DNA of 64,000 nucleotides from Tolumonas auensis DSM 9187 (lineage in GTDB: Bacteria; Pseudomonadota; Gammaproteobacteria; Enterobacterales; Aeromonadaceae): the NCBI RefSeq assembly GCF_000023065.1, contig NC_012691.1, positions 792,501-856,500 of the forward strand, read 5' to 3'. Below are positions 23,435 through 33,265 of this stretch, one piece after another. The translations under genes were made by a program, and so were the position numbers. The notes below the pieces were generated by a model that was not told the origin of the DNA, made no database searches, and was given only the letters and a program-made list of their open reading frames with translations. Numbering within the stretch: position 1 is the first letter of the stretch; every line of letters starts with the position of its first letter.

Positions 23435-24183
23435 GTGACACTATCCATCTATCAGGTGACTTCTATCTTGAGCCGTTCGTAAACGGCGTATCAAGTGGGA
23501 TCATCGGCCCCATCGATGTTGATTCGCTGGAAGTTAAACCAGACAGCAATAAAATCACTGTCCCATCAAAACGTCGTGGTCAGTATGGTCAGACGCGCGA
23601 AACCTATTTCACAGCTAAAGCTGCTACCATCAGTATCAAGACAACTGAGATCCCGCCGGTGATGTTAGCCATCGCGTTTATGGCCGACGTTGGCACTATC
23701 ACCCAGGGCAGTGGCACACTGACCGAGGTTGCGGTGACATTGCCGGCATATCCAAAGTGGGCACCGCTTGGTAAAACTAATATCGCAACAACCGGGCTGA
23801 CTGTTACCGAAGGCGTCACGCCGCTGGTGCTTGGTACTGACTTTGAAATCAATTATGCGTTGGGCTTGATCCGCGCTAAAGCTGGTGCTGCTATTGCTGA
23901 TGGCGGTGCAATTACTGTTACTGCAACGTATAACGCAGTAACCGGCACACGCTTTAATGGCAACATCAAACCGGAAGTTAAAGCTAAGCTGATTCTGGAC
24001 GGTGAAAGCCTGGTGGATGGCAAAAAAACTTTGCTGACCGTGCCAATGGCGTCTTTATCGCCAACATCCAGTGTCGATTTTATGTCTGACAACCCGATTG
24101 AAGTCACCCTGGAAGGTGAACTGCTGATTGTTCCAGGTGAAACTGCACCGTTTTATGTTGATCAGCCTGAGGCTGCTGCATAA
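23431..24183 (+). CDS. Major tail tube protein
   Basis: 250 residues, beta-rich. The central part carries tandem beta segments (LPAYPKWAPLGKTNI, VLGTDFEINYALGLIRAK) as in siphovirus tail tube proteins, and the C-terminal part looks Ig-like. No sheath protein gene (about 400-500 residues, Mu L-type) is next to it, so the tail is probably non-contractile. It is followed by a terminator. Confidence 0.75.
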   Translation: MSDTIHLSGDFYLEPFVNGVSSGIIGPIDVDSLEVKPDSNKITVPSKRRGQYGQTRETYFTAKAATISIKTTEIPPVMLAIAFMADVGTITQGSGTLTEVAVTLPAYPKWAPLGKTNIATTGLTVTEGVTPLVLGTDFEINYALGLIRAKAGAAIADGGAITVTATYNAVTGTRFNGNIKPEVKAKLILDGESLVDGKKTLLTVPMASLSPTSSVDFMSDNPIEVTLEGELLIVPGETAPFYVDQPEAAA

Positions 24184-24219
24184 ACTACTGCCACACAGCT
24201 TTATCCCGTGTGAACTTTT

Positions 24220-24242
24220 AACCCGCTTCGGCGGGTTTTTTT
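24220..24242 (+). terminator. Terminator after the tail tube gene
   Basis: AACCCGC, TTCG tetraloop, GCGGGTT, then a run of T. A strong intrinsic terminator between the tail tube gene and late motif copy C. Confidence 0.9.
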
Positions 24243-24266
24243 GTATCAGCCACCATAACCCCACCC
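24242..24266 (+). promoter_or_regulatory. Late promoter motif, copy C (tape measure operon)
   Basis: TGTA, eight bases, then CATAACCCCACCC. It is the most divergent copy and lies immediately after the terminator, 51 nt before the tape measure ATG. Downstream, TATCGAGC at about 24304-24311 is shared with the lysis-operon leader (about 12217-12224) and may mark the -10 region. Confidence 0.6.
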
Positions 24267-24317
24267 ACTTTTAAACGTTCGTTAAATTGGCGGTAAACCC
24301 CGTTTATCGAGCATTCA

Positions 24318-27300
24318 ATGAGTAATCAGAATTTAAAATTAGCCTTAGAAATCGCGGCTAAAGTTTCTGGTCGAGACGATATTTCAGCAATGACCAAAGA
24401 GGTCAGTAATATTGGCCCGGTCTCTGAAAAAGTGAGCCAGAAAGCTAATGTCTTGGCTGAAAAGCTGGATGAGTTATCGTCGAAGCGTGACTTGATTGAT
24501 AACTTCAATAAGTCAGCAGCTGCTCTGCGACTGCTTGAAGTGGCTACTGCAGCAAGCAAAGCTAAGCTTGATGCACTAAAGCAAAGTGAAGATAGTGCCG
24601 GAACGGCCTCTGATCAATTCGCTGAAAAAGAACGGATGCTGGCCGGTGAAGTGAAGCAGCTGGAGTCTCAGCTGATGCGGCAATCCGCAACACATACCAA
24701 ACTGGACACGGCACTCCGCCAAAATAATATCAATGTAAGTAGTCTGGCATCTGAGCAAAATCGTCTGCAATTGGAAATCAATCAGACAGTAGATAGAACG
24801 GCTCAGCTCGGTCAGCGCATGACCGGCGTCAGCTCATCGGCTGAAACATTTGGCGGTAAGGTGGCAAGCATAACCACCCGTTTGCTGGCGATGGCTGGAG
24901 CTTATTTCGGTATTAATAAAATCACCGAAAGTATTAAGGAAATGTTCAGCCAGGGTGATAAAGCTGAATTACTGCAAACACAGATGAATGCAGTGATGGG
25001 AAGCATAGAGTCTGGCGAAGCTGCAACAAAATGGATCCAGGAATTTGCCCGTAAAACACCGCTTCAATTGGATGAAGTGACACAAACATTTACCAGGCTG
25101 AAAGCGTTTGGCCTTGATCCTATGGATGGTTCGCTGCAGGCCGTAGTTGACCAATCATATAAGCTCGGTAAAGGTTTCGAAGGTGTTCAACAGGTATCGC
25201 TTGCATTGGGACAAGCGTGGGCAAAACAAAAACTGCAGGGTGATGAAATTCTGCAATTAGTTGAAGCCGGCGTTCCTGCATGGGATTTGCTTTCTAAAGC
25301 TACCGGTAAAAACACGTATGAGTTGCAGCGATTGTCAGAGCAGGGGGCTCTAGGCCGTGATGTTATCAAGCAGCTCATGGATGAAATTGGGAAAGGGGCT
25401 GCAGGTTCCGCAGCAGCCAATATGGGAACTCTGTCTGGTTTGGTCTCAAATGCTAGAGATAACATTGACCTTTTCTACCGAAAGGTGGCCGAATCTGGCG
25501 CGTTAGATTGGCTGAAAGATCAGTTATCTTCTCTGAACAACGAAGTTCAGAAAATGGTTGATGATGGTCGCCTTGATAAATATGCAAAGCAGATTTCCGA
25601 TTTCTTAGTAAAAACGGGCGAGAGCACCAAAGGGTTCATATTAAATATCGGTGGCAGCTTTGATGGGTTAATTAATGCCACTACTTTTACTATTCAAGGT
25701 TTAAGGATCCTATTTAATACCTTTACTTTGTCGATTAAAGCTGCGGCCACGGCGGCTATGGTTCCCTTGTTGGGCTTTGCCAAAATGCTGGATGGTATGG
25801 CTGCCGCTGCCGAGGCGCTTCATTTAGATGGTCTGGCGGGAAAGTTACGATTCGCCTCGGGCGCGATCAAAGCTGAGTTTGATGCATTTGCTGCAGCAGC
25901 AAAAGAAGATATGGGAGACATTGCGGACGCATCGTCGAAATTAGCCGGGGAACATAAAACCGCGACTAATGCCATGAAAGACTCAATGCAGGATGCTAGT
26001 GACAAGTCAGATCAAACATCCCAAAAAATAATAAGTAATTCAAATGACGTTCAAGACGCGGCGGCTGGTTCTACAGATAAGGTCGGCGAGTTTTTTTCAA
26101 AACTAGGTATTGATGCTGAACAAGCGTCTGGAAGAGTGGGGACCGCGGTAACTGAAATTCATGATGGTTTAAATTTAGTCATGGAAAAGGGGAATGTTGC
26201 GGGTTCTGCCATTGCTGAAGCTTTATCAAAGGGATTCAGCAGCTCAAAGAACAAAGCAGAAATAGAACTGTTACTGGCAGACATGGAAAAAATGCATTCT
26301 GCCGGACAACTGGTTGGTGATGCATATGCTGAATCATTAGGCAAAGCCACAGACGCTGCAAAGAAACTATCAACGACAAATGCCGATGGCATGAAAATGT
26401 ATGTTGATTTATTGAATCAGCAGAAAGCAGCATATGAGGATTTATACAGAACAACCGGTCTTGAAAAGTACGCCGTTAAAGTCGGTGAGGTAAATACAGA
26501 ACTTAATAAAACCCTCAAAACGCTCGAAGCAAACAAACTTCAGTCTAACAACTTGGAAGATGCGTTTAATAAGCTGGGTATCACATCAACCGCTGCATTT
26601 GAAAAAATGGAAGCAGAAGCCAAAGCAGCCTATGACCAAATAGCAAACTCTGGTGATGCATCGCTAGAGCAGCAACAAGCTGCGTTCATGAAGTACGCGG
26701 CTGCGTCTTTAAATGCAACTAATGCCGCAGGCAAATTGCCAGATCCATTGCTGGCATCAAAAGCGGCGGCGGTGGGTTTAAGTGGTGCGCTCGAAAAATT
26801 AAAAAGTGATTTAAATAAAACTGGCGCGGCAGCAGAAACCGCAGCTAAACAGCAAGATGTTTTTGCTTACGACACCAAGCGTAACGCTGAAGGGGCATCA
26901 ACTGCTGTCACAACTGCTACGGCTAAAACGGCATTATTTAAATCAGAGATGATTGACGCCGGTAAAGCGTCTACATATATGGGCATGTCAATTTCGGATT
27001 TGAATAAAGAAGTTAACAAGCAGGACGCGACAATTCAAAGGCTGCGACACACTGTTGGCGTGATCCCTGATTCCTTTGGACAATGGATGCTGTCAATTAA
27101 TAAAGCATCCATAGAAACATATAAGTTTTATGAGAATGCAGCTCGTGGAACCATTGAGATTAAAAAACTGCAAACAGCATTAGCTTCAAACCCTTCAGAA
27201 ACTCTGATAAACAGAGCTGAAGGCGCAGTCAAAAAATACAAAGAACTTGGTGAGCAAAATCTGTCTGGACTGCGTTCTGCTATCTCTGCTGCCAGATCGC

Positions 27301-27755
27301 AGATGGATAGCCTGAATTCATCCGTCCAATCCACGCTGAACAGTTTGCGTGATGAAATGGACCAAATGAGCAACAACCAGGTATCTATCGAAAACCGACG
27401 TTACCAGGCACAAGTCGCAGATCTGAACGCTAAATTGGAAGAAGCTCGCGCGCTAAAAGACTCAAAATCTATCGCAGATATGAGAGAAGCACTGCAGCTG
27501 GCGCAGCAAATCCACAACCAGAAGCTGGCAACCATTTCTGCCGAGAAAGCAGCAGCTGCGGGAAATGCGGCTTCAAATAATACGACTTCATCAAATAATT
27601 CAAATACTGCCAGCTCTTCCACATCTGAATCAAATAAAAAGATAACCGTTGAATTAACCAGTGCAGCTGGAAATGCAGAGGTTAGTGTAAATAGTGAATC
27701 TGATTTAAATGCCCTTTTAAATTTAATTAAACAGCATGGAATGAGAACAAGATGA
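24318..27755 (+). CDS. Tail tape measure protein
   Basis: 1145 residues. Long coiled-coil regions (1-180 and 930-1090) surround hydrophobic segments (about 190-210 and 440-500). The TMP_3-type block (KAELLQTQMNAVMGS...ATKWIQEFARKTPLQLDEV) is clear at about 215-330. It sets tail length: about 0.15 nm per residue would predict roughly 170 nm. The C-terminus is Ser/Asn/Thr-rich. No clear ribosome site is seen upstream (CGAGCATTCA). Confidence 0.92.
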   Translation: MSNQNLKLALEIAAKVSGRDDISAMTKEVSNIGPVSEKVSQKANVLAEKLDELSSKRDLIDNFNKSAAALRLLEVATAASKAKLDALKQSEDSAGTASDQFAEKERMLAGEVKQLESQLMRQSATHTKLDTALRQNNINVSSLASEQNRLQLEINQTVDRTAQLGQRMTGVSSSAETFGGKVASITTRLLAMAGAYFGINKITESIKEMFSQGDKAELLQTQMNAVMGSIESGEAATKWIQEFARKTPLQLDEVTQTFTRLKAFGLDPMDGSLQAVVDQSYKLGKGFEGVQQVSLALGQAWAKQKLQGDEILQLVEAGVPAWDLLSKATGKNTYELQRLSEQGALGRDVIKQLMDEIGKGAAGSAAANMGTLSGLVSNARDNIDLFYRKVAESGALDWLKDQLSSLNNEVQKMVDDGRLDKYAKQISDFLVKTGESTKGFILNIGGSFDGLINATTFTIQGLRILFNTFTLSIKAAATAAMVPLLGFAKMLDGMAAAAEALHLDGLAGKLRFASGAIKAEFDAFAAAAKEDMGDIADASSKLAGEHKTATNAMKDSMQDASDKSDQTSQKIISNSNDVQDAAAGSTDKVGEFFSKLGIDAEQASGRVGTAVTEIHDGLNLVMEKGNVAGSAIAEALSKGFSSSKNKAEIELLLADMEKMHSAGQLVGDAYAESLGKATDAAKKLSTTNADGMKMYVDLLNQQKAAYEDLYRTTGLEKYAVKVGEVNTELNKTLKTLEANKLQSNNLEDAFNKLGITSTAAFEKMEAEAKAAYDQIANSGDASLEQQQAAFMKYAAASLNATNAAGKLPDPLLASKAAAVGLSGALEKLKSDLNKTGAAAETAAKQQDVFAYDTKRNAEGASTAVTTATAKTALFKSEMIDAGKASTYMGMSISDLNKEVNKQDATIQRLRHTVGVIPDSFGQWMLSINKASIETYKFYENAARGTIEIKKLQTALASNPSETLINRAEGAVKKYKELGEQNLSGLRSAISAARSQMDSLNSSVQSTLNSLRDEMDQMSNNQVSIENRRYQAQVADLNAKLEEARALKDSKSIADMREALQLAQQIHNQKLATISAEKAAAAGNAASNNTTSSNNSNTASSSTSESNKKITVELTSAAGNAEVSVNSESDLNALLNLIKQHGMRTR

Positions 27756-27761
27756 TTTATA

Positions 27762-27784
27762 TGTAACCCAGCATAAACACGAAC
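27762..27784 (+). promoter_or_regulatory. Late promoter motif, copy D (tail-tip operon)
   Basis: TGTA, six bases, then CATAAACACGAAC. It begins 6 nt after the tape measure stop and ends 23 nt before the next start codon (GTG 27808), which has no Shine-Dalgarno. The distance is short enough that the mRNA could start very near the GTG. Confidence 0.6.
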
Positions 27785-27807
27785 CACGCGCGCCCGCGAG
27801 CAAACTA

Positions 27808-28212
27808 GTGAGCAAATATGTTCACCAGAGTTTTATTGTGACGACACCAACTTTAGATAATTTAATCCTGCCGGACGATGTTGTCTGGACTGATGAATTA
27901 GATTTTTCGCCTGTTGCTCAGACAATAACCCCAACGCTGACTGGCGCGATTATTGTTGAAGAAAACGCAGTGCCGGCTGGCCGCCCAATAACGTTGAAAG
28001 GGATCGCAACTCTTGCTTTGGTTAAACAGTTAAAAACAACTGAAGCGCTGATTAATCATCAAATGCCGCTGGTTTTATCTGATGGACAGACTAAGACCGT
28101 CATTTTTAAACGCCCTGGTGTTTCCGCAAATTCGTTAATTGGCGACGTATCCGACCCGGATATTAATGATCCGTATGAGTTTACGTTGAACCTCATGGAG
28201 GTTGCGGTATGA
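27808..28212 (+). CDS. Tail-tip region protein, unknown
   Basis: 134 residues from GTG 27808 (MSKYVHQSFIVTTPTLDNL). Beta-rich, with no membrane segment. It overlaps the following 499-residue gene by ATGA. By position between the tape measure and large tip proteins it may be a distal tail component. The start has no ribosome site that I can see. Confidence 0.65.
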   Translation: MSKYVHQSFIVTTPTLDNLILPDDVVWTDELDFSPVAQTITPTLTGAIIVEENAVPAGRPITLKGIATLALVKQLKTTEALINHQMPLVLSDGQTKTVIFKRPGVSANSLIGDVSDPDINDPYEFTLNLMEVAV

Positions 28213-29708
28213 CTATCCTTGAAGGCGACATCAAGCTCCTTGCCTCTGAACGATTAGCCGATACCGATGACGGCGGTGGGCGCATGACTGGCACGGAAGT
28301 CGTGACCGGTCAGCATAACAGTCTGTTTCCTGATATCTCCGACCTCGATCGCTCATATGGTCGCGTCAATCTGCGTAAAGCCTTTCTGGATATTGATACC
28401 GATAATGTTGATGTCTATTACGGTTCGTATGTCGCCGTGTTGAAACCGCCGGCTGATCCCAATGTGGCGATCACATTGTTTTCTACCGAAGACCACTTTG
28501 ACGAACGGGCTGCTGCACGTGATTTTATGGAGCGCTATCTGGCGCGCGGGCCGCGCTGGCAGGGTTATTTGTATGACACGCAAATTAAAGGTCAGCGTGC
28601 GATCCGTTTCTTTCAGCGCAAACAACAACGCCTTCCGGAAGTTGGTGAGACGCTAGATCTGGTCGGAGATGAAGGTAAATCGACCGAGTTTGAGCAATAT
28701 GTTCGCATCACCAAAGTCAGTTCAGAAGAGCGTGAATTTTTGGTGTCCGGTTACGGTCAGTCCTTTGTTCGCACTGTCGTTACTGCTGAAATCTCTGATC
28801 CATTGCGCTTTACGTTTGAAGGTAACACGCCAACGCCGTATGACAACGAAGCCCAGAAAACGGGTTTCCGAGAAACTGTGGTTGCCGATGCGGCGGAATA
28901 CTTCGGCACGGTGCCATTAAAATCAGCAGCGGCATTTGGCAGCATGCAGTGTTATGCCGAAACGATTTTTACCCAACTGGTGCCATCTTCCCGCACCGAA
29001 ACGCCAGCTATTGATCTGACGGCCGGCGGGCAGAGCAGTACGCTGACGCCATCCGATAACGGCGTGGTGACCACCCAGACTGTAGTAGCCATTGGCCCAA
29101 ACAAATCATGGTATCTCGGCAATGCCGCACAACCGGGCAGTGTCAGTTTTGTCATTGGTTCGGCCACCATAAAAGATTCCGGTGGCGAGATGGTATTGGG
29201 CGGCACAGTCGTCGGCAGCATTGAATATCAGCGCGGCGTCGTGTCGTTCAACTCTCAATGTCCTGATTACGGCACCGCTACCAAAACGATTGCCTTCAAA
29301 CCCGCCGGCAGCGTGTCGCGCATCAGCGACACCATGAATATTCCCATCAATGAGAACACGCGTGGTTATGCCTACACCGCCACGCTGAGACCTATACCCG
29401 ATCCGGGCTCACTGATTGTTAGCTTCATGGCGCAGGGGAAATGGTACGACCTGGTTGATAACGGGAAAGGGGAATTGTACGGCGCCGATGCATCTTACGG
29501 CTCTGGCACCATCAGCTTCTCGACCGGCTCTCTCATGATGACCTTGGGCGCATTACCCGATACCGGTTCATCCATTCTGTTTGCCTGGGGCAGCCCAACC
29601 ACCTCGTTTAATCGAGCGAACACACCAACAACACAAGCGGGGGTGTCCGGCGTATTGGGCGACGGCATCACCTTTAACGAATGGCCGCTGCTGGCTATAT
29701 CTGCGTAA
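28209..29708 (+). CDS. Large tail-tip protein
   Basis: 499 residues, beta-rich throughout. The opening (MTILEGDIKLLASERLADTDDGGGRMTG type) and the region DLDRSYGRVNLRKAFLDIDTDNVDVYYG are of a family repeatedly seen in tail regions of transposable siphophages of the B3/D3112 kind. The C-terminal half has Ig-like repeats (GSATIKDSGGEMVLGG, GSISF patterns). Role in the distal tail or baseplate is inferred from position. Confidence 0.7.
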   Translation: MTILEGDIKLLASERLADTDDGGGRMTGTEVVTGQHNSLFPDISDLDRSYGRVNLRKAFLDIDTDNVDVYYGSYVAVLKPPADPNVAITLFSTEDHFDERAAARDFMERYLARGPRWQGYLYDTQIKGQRAIRFFQRKQQRLPEVGETLDLVGDEGKSTEFEQYVRITKVSSEEREFLVSGYGQSFVRTVVTAEISDPLRFTFEGNTPTPYDNEAQKTGFRETVVADAAEYFGTVPLKSAAAFGSMQCYAETIFTQLVPSSRTETPAIDLTAGGQSSTLTPSDNGVVTTQTVVAIGPNKSWYLGNAAQPGSVSFVIGSATIKDSGGEMVLGGTVVGSIEYQRGVVSFNSQCPDYGTATKTIAFKPAGSVSRISDTMNIPINENTRGYAYTATLRPIPDPGSLIVSFMAQGKWYDLVDNGKGELYGADASYGSGTISFSTGSLMMTLGALPDTGSSILFAWGSPTTSFNRANTPTTQAGVSGVLGDGITFNEWPLLAISA

Positions 29709-29719
29709 GGATTTTATAA

Positions 29720-31858
29720 ATGACGATAACCAAGCAGGGGTCGATTGTTGCAGGCTCCGTCACTGCCTCATGGGTGGTTGATGCTGTCACTAAAACAGCG
29801 GCAGCGGATGTGAATGGGGTATTCAGTGGCGATGCAACCGGCAACGTTGATCATGTCACTGGTCGATTTTCCATGTTTCCGAAGCTGTTGCCGCCGGTTG
29901 GTACGCCTATCCGCTATCAGTGGATCAAGGTCGGTGATAAGACCATCGCCGATCTGAGCAATATTTCTCTATCCGTGGTCGGTAATACCGTGAGCGGTAT
30001 TATTCCCGATGTGCCGCTTATTCCTGGGCAAGCGGTATTTACACTGATCCTTGATGTGGGTGATGGGGTTGATATAGTCAATCCGGTAACGATCAGCCTG
30101 ATTGATGATAGTAATGGTCACCTGCTTAATTCAGTGACGAAAGCACAGCTCGGCACTATCAATTACAGCACCGGTGCGTTTGTGATCAATGCGCCTACGT
30201 CTGCCGCATTCCGTGTTAAAAAATACGAATATCGCTGGACGGGCACCGACTATCAGCGCGATAGCGGATCATGGACGTGGGTCTGGACATCAACCGCCAC
30301 CGAAAACCATGCCTGCAGTGTGCGCGCTCCCGGATTAACCAAATGTGCTTATCTGTCCATTCGTTATGAAAACCAGCATGATCTGACTGTTTCGCTGGAT
30401 GACCTGACTTTTGATTTTACACCGAACAGCCGTGAAACCGTGGCGACCGGCTCGGTGCGACTGGCCTTTGGTGGTCGAACCTATATTGACCGTCTGGGTT
30501 ATCTCTACAGCAACATCGACCCACTGACCGGCAGTGGTGAGCAGTCCGGCACGTTTGATTACAACAACGGTATTGCCAAAATAACCGCATGGACGGCTGG
30601 CGCGACCAATACCAATGTGGTCGTGCAATCGATGCTGACTTATCTCGATGATCATACCGTTTCGGATATTACCTTCCGCACACCGGGCGCACCGGTTCGT
30701 GCCGGCTCACTGTATATCCAGTGTCTGGATGCGGCTGGTGTTTTGCATGATGTCACAGTGCCCGCAGATGGCCGGATAAACTCAGATATTTTTGAGGGAA
30801 CATTCGACGCGGAAATTGGTGTTGCATACATCAAATTCGGTTATCTGGTGAAGGCGTCAGAGAACCTGACGGCGGAATGGTACGATCAAGACTTGGTCGA
30901 TGTGAACGGCAATATCTGGATGCCGTTGCAGGTTAAAGCGGATAGCCTGCGCTTTAACTGTGTGACCTACTCTTACCTGCCGCTTGATGCTGACATCATC
31001 AAACTTGACCCAGTGCGTCTGCCGACTGATGGGAAAGTGCCCATCCTGCGCAAAGGCGGCATTGGTATCATTCACAGCACCAAGCGCACCCCATTTCCAA
31101 ACAATGTCACTGCCGGTTATTTGCTGGATGTGGGCCGTACTCGTCTGGCGAAATGCTGGCTGGAAGATGCCAACGGCCTGACCGTGCCAACCAGCAAATA
31201 CAGTGTCGATCTGGATCATGGCAAGGTCACGCTGGCAACACCGCTGGATTTAACCGGCTATGCACAACCGCTGGAAGCCGTTCACCGTGTCGAAGACATG
31301 AGCATGATCACCGATGTGGAAATCAGTGGTCGCCTCACACTGGCTAGACCGTTATCGCATAACTACGACCCGGCAGATACCTACGTCAGTTCCGCGCTCA
31401 TTATCGATGATTTGTGGGCACGTATCAGTGATGTGTTTGACCAACAAACCTGGACAAGTGTCTGGAGTGACACACTTATTGGTAGCCAGTCTACTGCGCA
31501 ATTCAATGCCACTGATTATCCAATCACCGTTAAAAATCGAGGTGCTATTACAGAGCGGTTCGCGCTGATTTTCACCAGCAGCACCGGCTTTAACGTGATC
31601 GGTGAGCACCTTGGCCTGATTGCTATCGGCTCTATCAATGAAATTTGCGCCCCGATAAATCCAAACACCCAGACACCCTATTTCAGTATCAATCCGCTGG
31701 CGTGGGGTGCTGGATGGAGTAATGGCAACGTATTGCGTTTTAACCTGCATGGCGCAAACGCGCCGTTCTGGATAGCCCGCACCATTTTGCAATCGGAAGC
31801 GGCGGTGGACAGCGATGAGTTTGCCCTGCAGCTGCGCGGCAACATAAATAAAGATTAA
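29720..31858 (+). CDS. Large tail protein with repeated beta modules
   Basis: 712 residues. The first 250 residues hold two modules of the sort VDAVTKTAAADVNGVFSGDATGNVDHVTGRF, resembling the C-terminal end of the preceding 499-residue protein, which suggests duplication or splitting. The second half contains GKVPILRKGGIGIIHSTKRTPFPN and VSSALIIDDLWARISDVFDQQTW. Likely a structural part of the tail tip. An AAGGA ribosome site precedes the ATG. Confidence 0.7.
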   Translation: MTITKQGSIVAGSVTASWVVDAVTKTAAADVNGVFSGDATGNVDHVTGRFSMFPKLLPPVGTPIRYQWIKVGDKTIADLSNISLSVVGNTVSGIIPDVPLIPGQAVFTLILDVGDGVDIVNPVTISLIDDSNGHLLNSVTKAQLGTINYSTGAFVINAPTSAAFRVKKYEYRWTGTDYQRDSGSWTWVWTSTATENHACSVRAPGLTKCAYLSIRYENQHDLTVSLDDLTFDFTPNSRETVATGSVRLAFGGRTYIDRLGYLYSNIDPLTGSGEQSGTFDYNNGIAKITAWTAGATNTNVVVQSMLTYLDDHTVSDITFRTPGAPVRAGSLYIQCLDAAGVLHDVTVPADGRINSDIFEGTFDAEIGVAYIKFGYLVKASENLTAEWYDQDLVDVNGNIWMPLQVKADSLRFNCVTYSYLPLDADIIKLDPVRLPTDGKVPILRKGGIGIIHSTKRTPFPNNVTAGYLLDVGRTRLAKCWLEDANGLTVPTSKYSVDLDHGKVTLATPLDLTGYAQPLEAVHRVEDMSMITDVEISGRLTLARPLSHNYDPADTYVSSALIIDDLWARISDVFDQQTWTSVWSDTLIGSQSTAQFNATDYPITVKNRGAITERFALIFTSSTGFNVIGEHLGLIAIGSINEICAPINPNTQTPYFSINPLAWGAGWSNGNVLRFNLHGANAPFWIARTILQSEAAVDSDEFALQLRGNINKD

Positions 31859-31870
31859 CCGGAGCCGGTC

Positions 31871-32068
31871 ATGGGCATGTACGAGAAGCTGATCGCCATC
31901 GGATACATGGTTCATACCGGCCATGACGGATGGTGGTTAGGGCGAGATTTTGAGTTGTGGTTATTGCAGGAACAGCGCCGGCTTTACGGTGAACACGCAA
32001 TTACTACGCCGGAAATTCAATCTGCACTAACCATTCTGACTGAACAACATCAAACAAGTGCTGCATAA
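31871..32068 (+). CDS. Small tail-region protein
   Basis: 65 residues (MGMYEKLIAIGYMVHTGHDG), with GGAG upstream and a second possible ATG at 31877. Tryptophan-rich middle (GWWLGRDFELWLLQEQ), helical end. It may be a small assembly protein between the tip genes. Family not recognised. Confidence 0.6.
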   Translation: MGMYEKLIAIGYMVHTGHDGWWLGRDFELWLLQEQRRLYGEHAITTPEIQSALTILTEQHQTSAA

Positions 32069-32083
32069 GCACAGGAGAACATA

Positions 32084-33265
32084 ATGACGTTTCCCGTTAA
32101 ATGGTATTCCTCTGATATGGAAGGTGCTGCTTTCTTGTCATCCGGTGCGGCTGGCGCTGCCCATACCACAGTTGCCGGTTCGCTGATTGCCTTATTGAAA
32201 TCGGTGTTAGTCACAGGGTTTGGTATTAAATCAGTGTCATCGTTGGTTTATAGCAGTGCAACGCAAACCATTACGGCTACGGTGGCTGCTGGGCATAAAT
32301 ATTTAGTCGATCAAGTAGTTGAATTATCGGGCGCCAACGAATCAGGCTTTAACGGTGAATTCCGCGTGTTGTCGATAACCAGTACGAATGTGGTCATGGG
32401 GTTAGATAACGGCACGCCATCAGCAGCCAATGCGACCGGTACGCTCAGCATGAAAATACCGTCACTGGGATGGGCGGTTGAATTTGAAGATGCGGCTAAC
32501 TATAAAATCATTTTTAAACGTACGGCCCCTGCATCAACGCCATTACGGATGTATATCGATAACAGTGCTTGGAGTGGCTGGAATAATTACAACGGTTATC
32601 TGGCTAAAGTGCAGATGATTGAAAACCCTGCAGATATCAACACATTTACCGTAGTAAATGATTATCGATGGCCTTGTTCGCACAGCTATGCAACACCACG
32701 CTGGGAATTAATTGGTGACAGCCGGATGATTTATTTCCTCCCTGCCTATGCTGTGAATAACAACCGGGGTTTTTATATGTTCGGAGATGGCAACAGCACT
32801 CGACCCGGAGATAATTACTTCTGTTTAATGACACGGTATCCCGTGCTGACCAATGATCGTTATTGGCAAAATGGTGGTTATACATTTCATAATCAGGCTT
32901 TGTCATTTTCAAATTCAAACCATAAACATATCGCACGAAGTTATCACCAGATGCCGGGTAGCGTTGCGGCATATTGGAAAGGATTAAACACTTATTTTGG
33001 TGAAGGGATGTCATTCCCTAACCCTGCTGATAATGGTTTCTATGTCAGCACTGACCCCGTGCCTGTGTATGATGATCTTTCATATCGTGGGAATCTACCC
33101 GGCATCGTTGTTCCTTATGCATCACCGTCAGCTTATGACAAAACTAATCTGAATAATTTACCTGGGTTGACAGGAAAATTAATTCGTCTGTTATTGGTTA
33201 ATCGTGAAGAGGCTGGCGGAAATCCTCGCTTAATTGGCTTCGATATCAAGGGGCCATGGCGATGA
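32084..33265 (+). CDS. Tail/receptor-binding region protein
   Basis: 393 residues, beta-rich, with many Asn/Tyr/Gly residues. The pattern of a beta-sandwich N-terminus followed by a lectin-like middle (SHSYATPRWELIGDSRMIYF) and the end LLLVNREEAGGNPRLIGFDIKGPW is seen in phage tail proteins near the receptor-binding module. It is AT-richer towards the 3' end. It overlaps the next gene by ATGA. Confidence 0.65.
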   Translation: MTFPVKWYSSDMEGAAFLSSGAAGAAHTTVAGSLIALLKSVLVTGFGIKSVSSLVYSSATQTITATVAAGHKYLVDQVVELSGANESGFNGEFRVLSITSTNVVMGLDNGTPSAANATGTLSMKIPSLGWAVEFEDAANYKIIFKRTAPASTPLRMYIDNSAWSGWNNYNGYLAKVQMIENPADINTFTVVNDYRWPCSHSYATPRWELIGDSRMIYFLPAYAVNNNRGFYMFGDGNSTRPGDNYFCLMTRYPVLTNDRYWQNGGYTFHNQALSFSNSNHKHIARSYHQMPGSVAAYWKGLNTYFGEGMSFPNPADNGFYVSTDPVPVYDDLSYRGNLPGIVVPYASPSAYDKTNLNNLPGLTGKLIRLLLVNREEAGGNPRLIGFDIKGPWR

